DNA of 64,000 nucleotides from Taxillus chinensis. Its lineage: Eukaryota > Streptophyta > Magnoliopsida > Santalales > Loranthaceae. The stretch is taken from positions 10,013,343-10,077,342 of the forward strand of contig CM042090.1 in NCBI GenBank assembly GCA_023512835.1. The letters run 5' to 3'. The notes below the pieces were generated by a model. It was not told the origin of the DNA, did no database searches, and worked only from the letters and a program-made list of their open reading frames with translations. The stretch's first letter is position 1. Each line of letters starts with the position of its first letter. The translations under genes and the position numbers were made by a program. Below are positions 62,101 to 64,000 of this stretch, in pieces.

Positions 62101-63903
62101 CTGTCAATACCAACTCCAACACAGAACCTGCAACTTTTTAATTTCTAGTGGTTGTCCCCGTCATTCCACCAGATTAACTAAACCACCTTCTTACCTCAAT
62201 GACTACCATCACCATCTTCTCAATACCTTTATCATACCATCCTCCAAACCCCTACCACATCCCTTATCAACACAAGGGTTATACTAAACAAGCTGGCCTT
62301 GACTTTTCTAACACTTTCTCCTTTGTGGCTAAACTAGTCACTATACGGGTCCTTCTTGCCCTTGCTACATCTAAAAAATGGTGCTTGTTTTAAATGGATA
62401 TCAATAACACCTTCCTCCATGGAAATCTTCATGAGGACGTTTATATGTTCCTTCCCCTAGGATATACACCACTTGCTTCCTCCCCTACCTCCATCTCTCC
62501 TGCCACACCTTTGGTTTGTCATCTCAACAAATCGATTTATAGACTTCGCCGGACTTCACAACAATGGTATGCCAAATCATCTCATACTGTTATGGGTCTT
62601 GGATTCACTCAGTCAAAAGCTGACTATTCATTATTTACTAAAGAGACAAGATTGACTTTTGTGTCCCTTCTAGTATAAGTTGATGATATTATTGTCACCA
62701 GCCCCACTGCTGAAGCCACATCTACACTAAAACACCAACTTCATAATTGTTTCAAACTTAAAACTTTGGGTCCTTGAAATATTTTCGGCTAAGATTTTAG
62801 AAACCAATACGGACATTTCCTTGTCTCAGCGCATAACTCTTCAATTGCTTGAAGAATTATGTTATTTGGCCCGTAAACCTATTTATACCCCAATGAATCC
62901 TACATTAAAACTCAACACCTCCAATGGATTGTTCCTCCTACCGTAGATTGGTAGGCAAATTACTTTATCTCACATTGACTCGTTTGCGTTTTACAGGTCA
63001 CTGACTTACTCAATTTCTGGCTATACCACACACTCCTCACCTACAAGCTTTATATAGACTTCTTCATTACTTAAAAGATCACCCAGGACATGGACTTTTA
63101 TTCTTATCCCATGCTTCCTTCCATCTACATGCCTTCTCTGATGATTGGGCCTCTTATGTTGACACCCGTAGGTCAACTACTGGTTTTTGTGTGTTCTTTG
63201 GTGATTCTCTTATTTCCTGGAAAGCGAAGAAGCAAGCAACTATCTCTCAATCTTCAGCCAAAGTTGAATATCATGCTATCACCTCGATTGCTTTGGAGCT
63301 TGTCTGGCTTCAACAATTACTGAATTTTAGACTTCTACACCCTCATTATTATGTGATAGTCAAGCTGTCATGCACATAGCTTTTAATCTTACATTCCACG
63401 AATGTACCAAACACATCGAGATTGACTGTCACTTCGTCTAGGGTGACATCTAATGCTCTTCATCTTTTGCTGATTCGGTCCTAAGATCGTTTGGCAGACC
63501 TTTTCACTAAGCCTTTACCGTCCACTCGTTTTATTTTCCTTCCTACGCAATATAGCTAGCTGTCTATGATGCATACATGCCATTCTGAGGTGGTGTATTA
63601 GGGGGGCATTTGTACGCCTATATAAAGACTTTAATTAATTAGGGACGCACCCCGCATATAATTCATAATAGAAAAGTCAAATCATTTTCCTTTTATCCTG
63701 TCATCGTCTTTTTAATAATTATAATTATTACTTTGTAATCTTGTAGCTAGTGCAATAATGGAATCACATTATTATTATAATCATAAACGTACCCTTCCAG
63801 ATTTCAACGTCTTCTGGGAGCTTCTGATACACAGGAGTGGCTGACCAGACAAACAAGCCTCCCGGACGCAGCACTCGGTTTAGTTCCAAAAGCAGCATCC
63901 CAC
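59145..63903 (-). CDS. Probable methyltransferase PMT24-27 type, C-terminal five exons (5' part outside window)
   Basis: Exons on the minus strand: 63903-63793, 60334-60160, 60062-59790, 59645-59451 and 59361-59145, all joining in frame for about 323 codons to the stop. The window holds the second half of the plant-specific DUF248 putative S-adenosyl-methionine-dependent methyltransferase domain: [73 protein letters not shown] and [27 protein letters not shown], ending in [11 protein letters not shown]. These proteins are Golgi type II membrane proteins linked to wall polysaccharide methylation (QUASIMODO2/PMT family); which polymer is not known from sequence. The N-terminal anchor and first exons lie beyond 64000. 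The 3.46-kb intron between the first two listed exons contains an antisense copia element. Confidence 0.9.
60426..60540 (+). repeat. 5' LTR of the copia element
   Basis: About 115 bases, TGTAATTATCC... to ...TTCTTAATA. It shares GGGCATTTGTACGCCTA, ATAAAGACT, CGCACCCC, CATATAATT and GTCAAATCATTTTCCTTTTA with the copy at 63594. Confidence 0.7.
63594..63717 (+). repeat. 3' LTR of the copia element
   Basis: About 124 bases, preceded by a purine-containing GAGGTGGTG tract. It matches the 5' LTR in block order, with several small indels, including an extra TTAATTAATTAGGG-like stretch. The divergence implies an old insertion. Confidence 0.7.
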
Positions 63904-64000
63904 CTTTGGCAACACTCAAGTCCAAAACCAGTTTTAATTTAACCATCTTAATTAACTAACCGTGTAATACGAAACTGATGATAATGAACCGGGCCATTAA

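Larger units (their letters stand above)
60426..63717 (+). mobile_element. Decayed Ty1/copia retrotransposon in a PMT intron
   Basis: Between two short LTRs lie, in order: a primer-binding-like GTATCAGACCAAGG (60543-60556), a gag with NPYYFHH and [10 protein letters not shown] (about 60640-60740), more gag with a CTHCR...[13 protein letters not shown] zinc-knuckle remnant (about 61400-61480), an integrase tail piece (CIFIGYPEG and YDLTTKQVF, about 61700-61790), reverse transcriptase pieces (62260-62760, including [18 protein letters not shown] and VDD) and an RNase H piece (63130-63440). Protease and the integrase core are missing, and many stops and frameshifts are present. It lies antisense to the host gene and is inactive. 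Confidence 0.85.

Noticed and set aside
1..64000. tRNA or rRNA genes, CRISPR arrays, or an undescribed multi-gene system
   Set aside because: No tRNA cloverleaf, rRNA stretch or regularly spaced identical repeats were seen. The genes are unrelated single plant loci with separate promoters.

Overview
This window is a piece of nuclear chromosome from a flowering plant, almost certainly a eudicot. Genes are split by many GT-AG introns, AT-rich noncoding DNA separates them, and simple repeats and decayed transposable elements are common. The gene set (mitochondrial bL12, a folate-type carrier, the brassinosteroid P450 CYP90C1, a plant GH35 beta-galactosidase with a C-terminal lectin domain, thioredoxin h, a PMT-type methyltransferase) is plant-specific in several members. 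The sequence alone does not give the genus; I would guess a woody eudicot.

Layout from left to right. 1-1.6 kb: a decayed LINE on the minus strand (reverse transcriptase, then ORF1-like remnants). 3.0-5.1 kb (minus): the first four exons of a UBC15/16-class ubiquitin E2; its last exon is not in the window. A tRNA-derived SINE lies in one of its introns. 5.2-9.5 kb: AT-rich DNA with MITEs, two LTR fragments and GC-rich DNA-transposon remnants. 9.56-10.15 kb (plus): intronless mitochondrial ribosomal protein bL12. 10.2-15.2 kb: noncoding. 15.3-18.5 kb (plus): a complete 11-exon folate/NAD-type mitochondrial-carrier-family gene (FOLT1-like, 311 aa). 18.5-29.4 kb: a transposon-rich block. It holds an ORF fragment, a hAT-type element with a perfect 8-bp target duplication, and a 2.25-kb apparent solo LTR with a perfect 5-bp duplication nested in an older LTR-like sequence. 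29.5-34.0 kb (plus): complete 9-exon CYP90C1/ROTUNDIFOLIA3 (498 aa). 34-41.4 kb: AT-rich DNA, long microsatellites and a Ty3/gypsy protease relic. 41.5-46.4 kb (plus): complete 19-exon beta-galactosidase (847 aa). 47.9-50.1 kb (minus): complete 3-exon thioredoxin h (119 aa). 50.2-59.1 kb: AT-rich noncoding DNA with small repeats. 59.1 kb to the right edge (minus): the last five exons in the window of a PMT24-27-type methyltransferase; one intron carries a decayed antisense Ty1/copia element with unusually short LTRs.

The genes are ordinary, independently transcribed plant loci: ubiquitin conjugation, mitochondrial translation, folate transport, brassinosteroid C-23 hydroxylation, wall galactan turnover, cytosolic redox and Golgi methylation. 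I see no operon-like system and no convincing undescribed system. The most interesting signals are the transposon structures that retain diagnostic target duplications, a (CT)n tract sitting on the E2 splice donor, and a uORF overlapping the carrier start codon. All exon boundaries were set by hand from reading frame, splice consensus and remembered family similarity. The summed exon lengths close in frame for all four complete multi-exon genes.
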